From: Rhodovulum sp. P5
Lineage (GTDB): Bacteria; Pseudomonadota; Alphaproteobacteria; Rhodobacterales; Rhodobacteraceae
DNA length: 64,000 nt
Reading direction: 5' to 3'
Assembly: GCF_002079305.1 (NCBI RefSeq)
Contig: NZ_CP015039.1
Coordinates: 2,439,501-2,503,500, forward strand
Part shown: positions 50,199 through 59,256 of the stretch, piece by piece
Numbering within the stretch: the stretch's first letter is position 1
How the letters are laid out: each line of letters opens with the position of its first letter
Notes under the pieces: model-generated
Databases searched by the model: none
What the model was told of the DNA's origin: nothing
The model's input: only the letters and a program-made list of their open reading frames with translations
Program-made: the position numbers and the translations under genes

Positions 50199-51350
50199 AT
50201 GACGATCGCTTCCAAATCCCTGTCTGTTGCGCTGTCCGCTGCGTTGGCACTCGTGGCCTTTTTCGCAGCCGCCGGGCCCGAAACGGTGCCGCAGACGCCC
50301 GAGGCATTGGGGGAGCGGCTGTTTTTTGACACCAACCTCTCGGCGAAACGGACGCAGGCCTGCGCAAGCTGCCACAATCCCGATTACGGCTTTGCCGACC
50401 CGCGCGGCATGGCCTCCCCCGGCGATGATGGCGTATCGCTTGGCGACCGCAACGCGCCGACGGCCAGCTATGCGGCACTCATCCCGGCCTTTCATCGCGG
50501 GGCGGACGGTGCATGGGTCGGCGGGCAGTTCCTGGATGGTCGGGCCGCCACGCTTGAGGATCAGGCCGGTGGCCCGCCGCTCAACCCCATCGAGATGGGC
50601 ATGCCCGACAAGGCCGCCGTGGTGGCCCGACTGCGGGAGGACCCGGTTTATGTGGCAGCCTTCCCCGCGCTTTATGGCGCGGGCGTCCTTGAGGATGCAG
50701 AGGCCGGGTATGCCGCCATGACCCGCGCCATCGCCGCGTTTGAGCGGACCGAGGACTTTGCGCCCTTCGATTCAAGATACGACCGTTGGTTGAGGGGCGA
50801 GGCGGACCTGACGCAGCAGGAAGAGCTTGGCCGGTTGCTGTTCTTCTCGCAGCAATTCACCAACTGCGCCGAATGTCACAAGCTCGCCAAGACCGAGATG
50901 GACACGGCCGAGACCTTTACCGACCACAGCTATCACAACATCGGAACGCCGGAGAACCGCGCCCTGCGTGCAATGAACGGCGTCCCCCTCGGGACTGTCG
51001 ATGGCGGGCTCTTGGACAATCCGGCGGTCGATGATCCGGCGCAGCGGGGCAAGTTCCGGACGCCCACGCTGCGCAACGTCGCAGTCACGCCGCCCTACAT
51101 GCACAACGGCGTGTTTGGCGATCTGCGCACCGTCATCCTGTTCTACAACACTTACAACACGAAGGCCGAGGCGCGGAAGATCAACCCCGAGACGGGCGCC
51201 CCTTTCGGCCCGCCGCCGGTGCCTGACACCGTGTCGCTGGACAAGCTCGAAATCGGCCCGGCGCTGGATGATCAACGGATCGACGCGTTGGTGGCCTTCC
51301 TCAAGACACTGACCGATGCGCGCTATGAGCATCTGCTGGAGGACCAGTGA
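50199..51350 (+). CDS. Di-heme cytochrome c peroxidase/MauG-family protein
   Basis: The 383-residue protein has a signal peptide (about 1-25) and two c-heme sites, CASCH and CAECH, spaced as in bacterial cytochrome c peroxidases and MauG. It should act in the periplasm, reducing H2O2 or oxidising a partner. It lies between a putative iron operator and bfd-bfr, so peroxide defence tied to iron is a fair guess. GGGCCC, not a strong site, precedes its ATG. Confidence 0.87.
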   Translation: MTIASKSLSVALSAALALVAFFAAAGPETVPQTPEALGERLFFDTNLSAKRTQACASCHNPDYGFADPRGMASPGDDGVSLGDRNAPTASYAALIPAFHRGADGAWVGGQFLDGRAATLEDQAGGPPLNPIEMGMPDKAAVVARLREDPVYVAAFPALYGAGVLEDAEAGYAAMTRAIAAFERTEDFAPFDSRYDRWLRGEADLTQQEELGRLLFFSQQFTNCAECHKLAKTEMDTAETFTDHSYHNIGTPENRALRAMNGVPLGTVDGGLLDNPAVDDPAQRGKFRTPTLRNVAVTPPYMHNGVFGDLRTVILFYNTYNTKAEARKINPETGAPFGPPPVPDTVSLDKLEIGPALDDQRIDALVAFLKTLTDARYEHLLEDQ

Positions 51351-51369
51351 GGGACAGCAACAGGGTTTA

Positions 51370-51386
51370 CAAATCCGATGGATTTG
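51370..51386. repeat. Dyad between peroxidase-like gene and bfd
   Basis: CAAATCC-GAT-GGATTTG is a perfect 7-3-7 dyad 20 bases after the peroxidase-like stop and 237 bases before bfd. No T run follows, so it looks more like an operator than a terminator. It does not match the TGA-N9-TCA boxes. The rest of this 273-base gap holds nothing I can name. Confidence 0.4.
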
Positions 51387-51623
51387 ATCAACAATTGAGG
51401 CGTTCAACCGGAAATCAGGCGTAACCGGGGACGAGCCGCAGGAGAGGGAGCCGCAAGAAATGCTGGCAGAGGCTGCAAAAGGACGACGCAGGGCCTCATG
51501 CGCGCCCGCCCGTTCACACGGTTTCCCCCGCAGCCTTGAGAACGGGCAGACCGGTGGTCGGTCGCCCGACAATATGGCAGCCGGCGCGGTGCGCGGCCTG
51601 TCCCAAATGGAAAGGGTCTCCAG

Positions 51624-51869
51624 ATGATTGTCTGCCATTGCATGTCCATCTCCGATACGGATATCCGGCGGGCCATGGACTGGATGCGCGCCTCCGACCC
51701 CGAGACGATCATCACGCCGGGCAAGGTGTTTCATGCCCTCGGCAAGTCGTCCGATTGCGGCGGATGCCTGCCGCTCTTCGTTGACACGATGCGCAAGAGC
51801 GACAGTCTTGGGGTTCCCACGCACTTGCGCGGCCTGCGCCGCGCGACAAAACAGGAAGACGAGCGATGA
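51624..51869 (+). CDS. bfd: Bfd, bacterioferritin-associated ferredoxin
   Basis: The 81-residue protein has the Bfd [2Fe-2S] ligand pattern: Cys4-X-Cys6 (VCHCMS) and Cys45-X2-Cys48 (DCGGCLP). Bfd docks on bacterioferritin and reduces the core to release iron. The spacing between the pairs is a few residues longer than in the classic protein. It overlaps bfr by ATGA. Confidence 0.92.
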   Translation: MIVCHCMSISDTDIRRAMDWMRASDPETIITPGKVFHALGKSSDCGGCLPLFVDTMRKSDSLGVPTHLRGLRRATKQEDER

Positions 51870-52354
51870 AGGGTGATACCGAAGTCATTGAATACCTCAA
51901 CAAGGCGCTCCGCAGCGAACTGACCGCGGTCAGCCAGTACTGGCTGCATTACCGCCTGCAGGAAGACTGGGGCTATGGGCATCTTGCCGATGTCTCGCGC
52001 AAGGAAAGCATCGAGGAGATGAACCACGCCGACAAGCTGATCGAGCGGATCATCTTCCTTGAAGGGCACCCCAATCTGCAAAAACTCGACCCGCTGCGCA
52101 TCGGGCAGACGCTGAAGGAAACGCTGGAATGCGACCTCGCGGCAGAGCATGAGGCGCGGAATCTCTATATCGAGGCGCGGAACCACTGCGAAAAGGTTGG
52201 CGACTACGTCACGAAGGACCTGTTCGAAAGCCTGATCGCCGACGAGGAGGGCCATATCGACTTTCTCGAAACCCAGCTTGACCTGCACGAGTCGCTGGGC
52301 GCCGAACGCTATGGTCAGCTCAACGCCAAGCCGGCCAACGACGCCGAGCATTGA
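51866..52354 (+). CDS. bfr: Bfr, bacterioferritin
   Basis: The 162-residue four-helix protein has the ferroxidase residues ([29 protein letters not shown]) and the heme-ligand Met in IEEMNHAD. It stores iron in a 24-mer. It is translationally coupled to bfd, so storage and release are made together. Confidence 0.95.
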   Translation: MKGDTEVIEYLNKALRSELTAVSQYWLHYRLQEDWGYGHLADVSRKESIEEMNHADKLIERIIFLEGHPNLQKLDPLRIGQTLKETLECDLAAEHEARNLYIEARNHCEKVGDYVTKDLFESLIADEEGHIDFLETQLDLHESLGAERYGQLNAKPANDAEH

Positions 52355-52362
52355 GCCCTTGC

Positions 52363-52389
52363 CCGGGGTCGCCTGTATGGCGGCCCCGG
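52363..52389. terminator. Bidirectional hairpin between bfr and the DUF1513 gene
   Basis: CCGGGGTCGCC and GGCGGCCCCGG pair over 11 bp (one U-G) around a 5-base loop in the short gap between two convergent genes. It probably ends both transcripts, though no T run is present. Confidence 0.6.
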
Positions 52390-52438
52390 CCTCTGTCCCC
52401 TCCGTGGCTTGGTCTGGCGGGGGGCCGGGCCGATTGGC

Positions 52439-53494
52439 CTAACCGATCCCCAACCCGTGATTGTCGAACTCGTGGCCCCGCAGGACCGCGACGTCGTTTC
52501 CGTTCAGTGTCAGCAGGGTGAAGCCCGAGACCGCGGTCAGACCCGGGCCGAGCGCGGCGGCCCCGGCCCCCTCCATCCTTTGCGACCCGACTACCGTCTG
52601 TCCGTCCAGACACAGGACCACCCCGGATTCCTTGGATGACACAAGGGCCTGCTTTCCATGCGCGGCGACGGACGAGACATAGCCACCCAGCGAGACATCC
52701 GGGGCAAGGCGATCCACGCAATCGCCATCCACAAGCCAGACCACGCCGTCGCCTGTTGCCCGGGCCGTGCTCTTGATCTGCCCGCCGATATAAAGGCGCC
52801 CCCGGTGGTCCATCGCGAGGTGGCGCAGCGAAATCCCTTCGGATCCCGGCCAATAGCCCAGTTGGGTCAGATCGCCCGTCTCGAAATCGAGCGTCACGAC
52901 TTGGCTGCGGAAATCGTGCAGGTTCAGGGGCGCGCGGCCATAGGCGGGATGGGTTTCAAGGCCGCCAAGCGCGATGTGAAACACGTCCCGTCCCGGCTGG
53001 CGGACGATCTCGTGCGGGCCGGGGCCGGGCAGGGCGATCTGGCCCACGCGGCGCAAGGGACCGGTGTTGTCGTACACCCCGATGGAGCCCCGCAGGCTTT
53101 CAAGGTCGTTCTCGGTGACCAGCAGATGCGCACCGTCTTGGGTGAACGCCCCGTGCCCGAAGAAATGCCGGTCTGCCGGGGCGCGGACGAGCTGCACGAT
53201 TTCCAGCGTTTCCCCATCGACGACCGAGAACCGGTCGCCCGGGCGGCGCGGGAAGACGACCAGCCGCGCCCCGTGTTCTGCCAGTCCATGGGCGCGGAAA
53301 TCCAGCGGCACATGGCCCAGCCGCGCGCCGCTTCCCGCAAAGAAACTGGCCTTGCTGAGCGCGCTGTCGGCTGCTGTCTCGATACCCACATAGACCGCCC
53401 GTTCCGCCGGTTGGCCCAATGCGCCGCGGCAGGCGACCACGCCCAGCCCCAGCGCGAGCGTGCGCAGAACCTCTCGTCGCGTCTCAATCGCCAT
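52439..53494 (-). CDS. DUF1513 exported protein
   Basis: The 351-residue protein has a Tat-like leader (TRREVLRTLALGLG) and repeated beta-propeller-like blades, matching DUF1513 proteins that accompany imelysins. It is periplasmic. It starts at 53494 and overlaps the imelysin-2 stop by 11 bases, and it is last in the iron-linked operon. No biochemical role is established. Confidence 0.82.
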   Translation of the reverse strand: MAIETRREVLRTLALGLGVVACRGALGQPAERAVYVGIETAADSALSKASFFAGSGARLGHVPLDFRAHGLAEHGARLVVFPRRPGDRFSVVDGETLEIVQLVRAPADRHFFGHGAFTQDGAHLLVTENDLESLRGSIGVYDNTGPLRRVGQIALPGPGPHEIVRQPGRDVFHIALGGLETHPAYGRAPLNLHDFRSQVVTLDFETGDLTQLGYWPGSEGISLRHLAMDHRGRLYIGGQIKSTARATGDGVVWLVDGDCVDRLAPDVSLGGYVSSVAAHGKQALVSSKESGVVLCLDGQTVVGSQRMEGAGAAALGPGLTAVSGFTLLTLNGNDVAVLRGHEFDNHGLGIG

Positions 53495-54569
53495 CGGATG
53501 ACGTGAACCCTGTGGTGAGCCCGATGGATTGCGGCAGCCCGGTCTTGAGGTAGTCGTCATGATACAGCATCAGTTGACCGAAATTGCGTAACTCCTCGGC
53601 CATGGCCCCGTCTTTTTCCGCGATTTCCGTCAGCCTGCGCGGCTCTTCCGCCAGCGTATCGGCGATGCCCTCAGCCGTTTGCCCCAGCAAGACGAACTCC
53701 GTCGTTCCGCCCAGATCGGGCGTCACATCGAAAAACCCGTCCGGCACGGTATAAAGATCGGCCAAGGCCCGCACCCCGGCGGTGATGCTGGCCAGCCCAA
53801 GGCCGCTGGCGATGGCCTCGGTGCGTTCGGGATGCGTGTCGCCGGGGCCCTGCCCCAGCCCGCGTTCGATCTTGAACTTCCGCAGGCGGTCGGCATGGAC
53901 GACGACGCCTGCCAGAAATTCGCGGATCAGGTCATCGACCGATCCGTAGCGGGCGTTGCCGTCTGCCGCGGTGTCATAGTCGCTGCGAAACGGTGCGCCC
54001 GGGGACCACGCCGCGACCAGATCGCTGGCAAGATCGGCCTGATAGCCGGCGATGGCCGTGGCCAGATCACAGGCATAGCTGCCCGGCGCGGGATCGCCGT
54101 AAAGCAGGTCTTCCAACGCGGTCAGGTTGATGAGCGCGATAGACCGCCCCTTCAGTCCGCCCGCGGCCAGCAGTTCGGGGTCATGGGCCTGCAGGGCCAT
54201 GCGCACCGCCCGGCGGGCAAAGCCTTTGGGGTCGGGCCAAAGCTGCACGCGCAGCGGGCCTTCCTCTGCCATGATCGGGCCGACCTGGATGATCGCCGCG
54301 CGCTGCCAGGCGAGGAAACTGTCCGCAAAGGCCGCTTGCGCCGGGTCCAGCGGCGCGGTGCCGTCGCAATAGCCGTCAAGCGCGGTGGTGAGGTCCTCGG
54401 TCGCCGCCCCATAGTCGCGATAGGCGGGCAGGATGAACGCGTCGGCCGTGGTGATCAGGCTGTCTTGCAGCAATGCGGCGTCATCGGTGCTGAACCGGGT
54501 TTCGGCCGAAACCGGTCCGGCACTCGACAGCGCTATCAACGCGGCGGCAAGGAGGGGCGTCTGTCTCAT
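53484..54569 (-). CDS. Imelysin-like periplasmic protein 2, GxHxxE motif degenerate
   Basis: The 361-residue protein has a signal peptide (cut after VSA) and the two-bundle imelysin fold, with QRAAIIQVGPIM and the LTALEDLLYG block. Where functional imelysins show GxHxxE, this one reads INLTALE, so the His is missing. It overlaps the DUF1111 gene by 4 bases. A structural or accessory role beside imelysin 1 is likely. Confidence 0.82.
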   Translation of the reverse strand: MRQTPLLAAALIALSSAGPVSAETRFSTDDAALLQDSLITTADAFILPAYRDYGAATEDLTTALDGYCDGTAPLDPAQAAFADSFLAWQRAAIIQVGPIMAEEGPLRVQLWPDPKGFARRAVRMALQAHDPELLAAGGLKGRSIALINLTALEDLLYGDPAPGSYACDLATAIAGYQADLASDLVAAWSPGAPFRSDYDTAADGNARYGSVDDLIREFLAGVVVHADRLRKFKIERGLGQGPGDTHPERTEAIASGLGLASITAGVRALADLYTVPDGFFDVTPDLGGTTEFVLLGQTAEGIADTLAEEPRRLTEIAEKDGAMAEELRNFGQLMLYHDDYLKTGLPQSIGLTTGFTSSDGD

Positions 54570-55987
54570 AGGCTCTCCAGAAAGCGCAGGAGGGCTGCGC
54601 GTTGGTCGGCGGAAAAGGCGGCGAAGGCGGCACGTGCCGCCGCGGCCTCACCCCCGTGCCAGAGGATCGCTTCCTCCAGCGTTCGGGCGCGGCCGTCATG
54701 CAGGAAGACCCTGTGGCCGTTCACCGCTTCGGTCAAGCCGATCCCCCAAAGCGGCGGGGTCCGCCATTCGGAACCGGGCACATCCCCGGTGGGCGTGGCA
54801 TCGGCCAGGTCTTCGCCAAGATCGTGCAGCAGGAAATCACTGTAGGGCCAGATCGTCTGGTTGCGCTGTTCGGGGGCGGCGCCCGCGGCGGTGGTGAAGG
54901 TCGGGACATGGCAGGCGGTGCAGCGGGCGCGGGCGAACAGTGCCTCGCCCGCCAGAACAGCCGGATCGCCCAGATCCCGCCGCGCCGGGACTGCAAGGTT
55001 ACCGGCGTAGAAGGATACGAGGTCGAGCATCTCGTCAGCCACTTCCGGCAGGCCGCCATCGTCGCCATGGGGCGCGCCAAGGCACACGGTCTGCCGGGTC
55101 GTACAGTCGCCATGGGGCGCCGGGAACAGGCGGGTCGACAAACCGATATCGCGAGAGAAGGCCTGCGCCGTTTCCTCGATGATGCTGACGGAGTCGGCCT
55201 TCCAGCCGAACCGGCCCAGGACCGGTGTCCCGCCCCGGTCGAACCGGTTCGCCCGGCCCGAAATGCCGTCGTCATCGGCATCGTCCGGGTCCGCATGGGC
55301 AAGGAGATCGGCGTCGGCGATCGCCTCGAACAGACCAAGCCCGATCAGCGGCGGGGGCAGCCTCGGGTTCAGCGCGACGCCTGCCCCCAGCGGCGCATCG
55401 GTTGCGTATTCTGGTTTTCGCAAGGTCACGACCGTGCCGTCGGGATAGGCGAATGGCAGGGGGGTATAGGTGACACGCACCGCGCCCTCACCGGTCATGC
55501 CGGGCACGGCGCGATCCTGCAGTTGATAGCCGAGAACCGGGTCCGGCCTACCGGCGGCATCGCTCAACGCGAAGACCATCGTTCCCTTCCTCGCCTCGCC
55601 CGGCGTAGGGGGGCTCCCGCGCCCGGCCCGGACATGGCAGGCCGCACAGGCCCGCGCGTCGAACAGCGGCCCCAATCCGTCAGACGCCTTGGTGGAGGAT
55701 GGCGCCACCACCCAGGGGCGTTCGAACACCGCCTGTCCCAGCGCGAAGTCGAGCCTTTGGTCAAAGCTCAGCGCGCCGGAGGGCTGGGAAAAGGCGTCCC
55801 GTCCCATCCGGGTGCGATTGGTGCCGGTCCCGCCCGTCAAATGCCCGTGCGGGCCGGCCCGCGTCACGGCATCCGCAGCGGCCACAGGGTGGTCATCCAG
55901 CAACTCGGCGGCGGTCGCCTTGTGGGGCAGCCCCGGCACACAGGCCAAGGCTGCACCGATCAGGATCGAAAACGGGTGTCCTCTCAC
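54566..55987 (-). CDS. Di-heme DUF1111 (thiol-oxidoreductase-like) protein
   Basis: The 473-residue protein has an exported N-terminus and two c-heme motifs, CAACH and CTACH, within a DUF1111 di-heme fold. The best start is a GTG at 55987, giving a signal peptide (FSILIGAALACVPG). An upstream frame through the imelysin gene has no support. It lies between two imelysin genes, the usual arrangement in iron-linked loci. It may change iron redox state or electron flow in the periplasm. Confidence 0.85.
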   Translation of the reverse strand: MRGHPFSILIGAALACVPGLPHKATAAELLDDHPVAAADAVTRAGPHGHLTGGTGTNRTRMGRDAFSQPSGALSFDQRLDFALGQAVFERPWVVAPSSTKASDGLGPLFDARACAACHVRAGRGSPPTPGEARKGTMVFALSDAAGRPDPVLGYQLQDRAVPGMTGEGAVRVTYTPLPFAYPDGTVVTLRKPEYATDAPLGAGVALNPRLPPPLIGLGLFEAIADADLLAHADPDDADDDGISGRANRFDRGGTPVLGRFGWKADSVSIIEETAQAFSRDIGLSTRLFPAPHGDCTTRQTVCLGAPHGDDGGLPEVADEMLDLVSFYAGNLAVPARRDLGDPAVLAGEALFARARCTACHVPTFTTAAGAAPEQRNQTIWPYSDFLLHDLGEDLADATPTGDVPGSEWRTPPLWGIGLTEAVNGHRVFLHDGRARTLEEAILWHGGEAAAARAAFAAFSADQRAALLRFLESL

Positions 55988-56012
55988 GATAGTCTCGCGG
56001 CTTTGGCGTTCG

Positions 56013-57290
56013 TCACTCGAACACCGCACCGGGGTTGTCGAGGCTGTCGGACCCTTCGACCGAAATCGCCCCGGCCTGCAGCGCGGCCACCACGTCCTCG
56101 ATCGCGCGGGTCTGGTCGACCAGCGCATCGATGGCCGCCTGCACCAGCGCATTGCCCGTGTCATTTCCATAGCCGATCATCTGGTCATAGGCCTCGCCGC
56201 TTTCCGCACGGGCCTTCACCGCTGCCATGGCCGCCATCGTGGCCTCCAGCTTTACCGTCACCGTTGCGTCCAGATCGGGGTTGACCGAGGCCGTCAGATC
56301 GGAAAGCGCGGGCACCTCCATCTCGGTTCCATCGGGCCGTGTGTAGCGGCCGAGATAGACATTCTGGATGCCAAGTGCGTCGTAGTAGTGGGAATTGTGG
56401 GTGTTGTCGGCAAAGCAGTCATGCTCTTCCTCGGGGTCGTGCAGGATCAGGCCCAGCTTCATCCGCTCGCCCGCCAGTTCGCCATAGCTGAGCGACCCCA
56501 TGCCGGTCAGGATGGTCGAAAGGCCCTGCGCCTCGGATTGCTCGGCCAGATCGGTACGCGCCGCGCCGCCGTCTTCCCACGCCGCCACGATGTCCTTCAG
56601 ATCGGCGACCAGAAGGTCGGAGGCCGCGGCCAGATACGCCGCGCGCCGGTCGCAGGGCGCATTGGTGCAGGCCGCGCCTTGGGCGTAGTCGGTGAAGGGG
56701 CGGGCACCCGCGCCGGGCCCGGTGCCGTTGGTGTCCTGCCCCCACAGCAGGAACTCGATGGCGTGATAGCCGGTGGCGACATTGGCGTCGATCCCGTCGA
56801 TCTCGTGCAATTCCTGCAGCAGGGCCGGTGTGATCTCGGACGCATCCACGGTTTGCGCGCCGACCGTCAGGGTCGGGTTCGCAATGACATTGGCACGGAA
56901 GAAGGCGTTCTCCTCGCTCATCTCGCCATAGGCGCCGGCATCGACATAGTCGATCAAACCCTCATCCAGCGGCCAGGCATTCACCTTGCCTTCCCAGTCA
57001 TCCACCACCGCATTGCCAAAGCGGTAGACCTCGGATTGTTGATAGGGCACCCGGGCATTCAGCCAGGCCGCCTTCGCCGCGTCCTGCGTCTGTTGCGATG
57101 GCGCGGCGATAAAGGCGTCGATGGCGGCATCCAGCGCCTGAGCCGTGGCAAGGCTGTCGGAATATTTCGCAAGCGCGAGATCGGCATAGCCATCGATCAC
57201 CTCGCGCGCCGATTGCGCCTGTGCGGTGCCGGCGGCGGCAAGTGCGCCCGAAAGCAGAACGATTGGAAGGGCGGGGTAAGGCAAGGTCAT
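56013..57290 (-). CDS. Imelysin-like periplasmic protein 1 (IrpA-type)
   Basis: The 425-residue protein has a signal peptide (cut after AQA near residue 25) and the imelysin GxHxxE motif GYHAIE with His176, plus the later LLWGQD and AGERMKLGLIL blocks. Such proteins are iron-regulated and thought to bind iron or another metal. It is first in the operon. AGGAGC precedes the ATG, and a putative iron operator lies 23 bases upstream. Confidence 0.9.
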   Translation of the reverse strand: MTLPYPALPIVLLSGALAAAGTAQAQSAREVIDGYADLALAKYSDSLATAQALDAAIDAFIAAPSQQTQDAAKAAWLNARVPYQQSEVYRFGNAVVDDWEGKVNAWPLDEGLIDYVDAGAYGEMSEENAFFRANVIANPTLTVGAQTVDASEITPALLQELHEIDGIDANVATGYHAIEFLLWGQDTNGTGPGAGARPFTDYAQGAACTNAPCDRRAAYLAAASDLLVADLKDIVAAWEDGGAARTDLAEQSEAQGLSTILTGMGSLSYGELAGERMKLGLILHDPEEEHDCFADNTHNSHYYDALGIQNVYLGRYTRPDGTEMEVPALSDLTASVNPDLDATVTVKLEATMAAMAAVKARAESGEAYDQMIGYGNDTGNALVQAAIDALVDQTRAIEDVVAALQAGAISVEGSDSLDNPGAVFE

Positions 57291-57312
57291 GTTCAAGGGC
57301 TCCTGTTCGCGT

Positions 57313-57335
57313 TTTCTGAGTTTTCCTGTCAGGAA
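57313..57335. promoter_or_regulatory. Putative iron-responsive operator, copy 2
   Basis: TTTCTGA-N9-TCAGGAA matches copy 1 at 50165-50187 in length, spacing and both arms, with one base off the perfect dyad. It contains TGA-N9-TCA and lies in the 267-base leader of the imelysin operon (57291-57557), where no gene is seen. Confidence 0.6.
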
Positions 57336-57557
57336 CCATCTCCGACCTTTCGTCGAAATGCAATGGCAGAGTTTTTTGCTCGGGTATTGCGCCCGCGTCG
57401 CCGACCTGTTTCGATGTGGCGATGCCCGGCCGCGCGGCGCCAGGGGACGCGCGCCTTGGGCCGTGCGCAATATGGCAACAGCCTTGGCCTGCGTTTGACC
57501 ACACCCCGTCCGAGGGTCCTTGGCTTTGCCCGGTCGGTGCCGAACCGGCCTGACCGC

Positions 57558-58331
57558 TCAGCGTGGCGGGCGGTCGGGCATGAAGCGTTTCAGCATCCGG
57601 GTTTCCTGCCCCTTCATCAGCGCCCAGGCGGTCTGCATATGCGCCTTCATGATCGCCCGCGCCGCGCCGGCATCGCCCTCCCGAAGGGCCATGACCAGCC
57701 GGATCTGATAGTCGCGCCCGCGTGACCAGAGTTCGACATTCGCCGGGGCGTAAAGCTGGCGATGGACGGTCAGGTCGGACAGCAAGCTGACCATGAAGTC
57801 GATGACGAAGCCCAAGAGCGGATTGTCGGACTGCTCGGCCAGGATGGCGTGAAAGCGCAGCGAATTGACATGCTGCAACCGTTCCTCCTCCAAAGAGGTC
57901 GAGGGGGTATCGTATTCCGCGATCGTGTCCTGAAGCGCCGAAAGCGTTGCGTCGGACAGCTTTCCGGCCAATTCGGCGGCAAGCTCGGGCTCCAGCGCGA
58001 GGCGCAGCTTGTAGATATCGCCGATCGTGAGGTCCTTGAAGAAGAAGTAGTTGCCCAAAAGCGCCTTGGCCCGGTGCCGGCTGACCTCGTGCACGAAACT
58101 GCCGCCGCCGGGGCCGGTGCGCGTGCGGATCAAGCCCTGGGCTTCCAGTATCCGCATCGCTTCGCGGATCGTGCCCTTGGCGCGGCCAAAGCGCTGCATC
58201 AACTCGGCTTCGCCCGGCAGGCGGTCCCCGGGGCGCAGGCTTTCGGCGACCACCCAGTCCTTGATCGCCTCGGCCACCTGTGCGGGGCGGCTCAGCCGTT
58301 CAGGTGTCGAGGGGATGGTGGCAGGCGGCAA
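57558..58331 (-). CDS. GntR-family regulator with FCD domain
   Basis: The 257-residue protein has a GntR winged helix (GDRLPGEAELMQRFGRAKGT) and an all-helical FadR-type FCD domain with metal-ligand His and Asp residues (RFHAILAE, MKAHMQ). It follows the ABC transporter genes on the same strand and overlaps the ATPase gene by 32 bases. It probably controls that transporter in response to a carboxylate-like ligand. Confidence 0.9.
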   Translation of the reverse strand: MPPATIPSTPERLSRPAQVAEAIKDWVVAESLRPGDRLPGEAELMQRFGRAKGTIREAMRILEAQGLIRTRTGPGGGSFVHEVSRHRAKALLGNYFFFKDLTIGDIYKLRLALEPELAAELAGKLSDATLSALQDTIAEYDTPSTSLEEERLQHVNSLRFHAILAEQSDNPLLGFVIDFMVSLLSDLTVHRQLYAPANVELWSRGRDYQIRLVMALREGDAGAARAIMKAHMQTAWALMKGQETRMLKRFMPDRPPR

Positions 58332-59256
58332 GCTGGTCGTCTCCCTGTTCGGTCAGTGCCGGCACCTGTGTGCGGCAGATCTCGGTCGCCTTCGGGCACC
58401 GCCCGGCAAAGGCGCAGCCCGGGGGCGGGTTCAGCGGATCCGGCAGGTCGCTGCCCTTTTGTTCCGGCGCGACGAGCGGCCGGCCGACCACGGGGGCGCT
58501 GTCGGCCAGCAGCTGTGTATAGGGGTGCTTTGGCGCGTTGAAGATGCGCTCGGCCCGGCCGATTTCGACCACCGATCCGAAATAAAGCACGATCACCCGG
58601 TCGCTGACGGCCTCCACCACGGCCAGATCGTGGCTGATGAACAGATAGGTGAGCCCGAACTCCTTGCGCAGATCGGCCAGCAGGTTCAGCACCTGCGCCT
58701 GCACCGACACGTCGAGCGCGGAGACCGGTTCATCCAGCACGATGATTTCGGGGGAGGCGGCGAGCGCCCGGGCAATCCCGATCCGCTGCGCCTGCCCGCC
58801 CGAGAATTCATGGGGATAGCGGGTCAGGAATTCTTCGCGCAGGTTCACGCTGTCGAAAATCTCGGCGATGCGGGCCTCTCGCTCGGCCCGACCCATCCCG
58901 TAAAGACGGCGCAGCGGCGTTTCCATGATCTGGCGGATCGTCTTGCGCGGGTTCAGTGACGAGATCGGATCCTGAAACACATACTGGATCAACCGCCCAA
59001 ACGCCGCCGGGTCGGCATTGTCCAGCGCCTTGCCCGCGATCTGGATCTCGCCTGTCGTAGGGTCCAGCAGGCCGACCAGCATCCGCGCCAGGGTGGACTT
59101 CCCGCAGCCGGATTCACCCACGATGCCAAGGGTTTCGCCCTTCTCAACGGAAAAGGTCATCGGGCGGACGGCGCGCACGCCCTCGGGCGCCTTGCCGAAA
59201 AGCGGTTTGCCCAGCGGGAAGGTCTTGGACAGATCGGTGACGGCGAGTGCGGGCAT
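58300..59256 (-). CDS. Oligopeptide/dipeptide ABC transporter ATPase (DppF type)
   Basis: The 318-residue ATPase has Walker A GESGCGKST, signature LSGGQ-like FSGGQAQR, Walker B VLDEPVSALD and the C-terminal Cys-rich oligopeptide motif GCAFAGRCPKATEIC, which may hold an Fe-S cluster. The start at 59256 shares a base with the stop of the permease-ATPase gene. It pairs with the ATPase half of that protein. Confidence 0.92.
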   Translation of the reverse strand: MPALAVTDLSKTFPLGKPLFGKAPEGVRAVRPMTFSVEKGETLGIVGESGCGKSTLARMLVGLLDPTTGEIQIAGKALDNADPAAFGRLIQYVFQDPISSLNPRKTIRQIMETPLRRLYGMGRAEREARIAEIFDSVNLREEFLTRYPHEFSGGQAQRIGIARALAASPEIIVLDEPVSALDVSVQAQVLNLLADLRKEFGLTYLFISHDLAVVEAVSDRVIVLYFGSVVEIGRAERIFNAPKHPYTQLLADSAPVVGRPLVAPEQKGSDLPDPLNPPPGCAFAGRCPKATEICRTQVPALTEQGDDQLAACHHPLDT

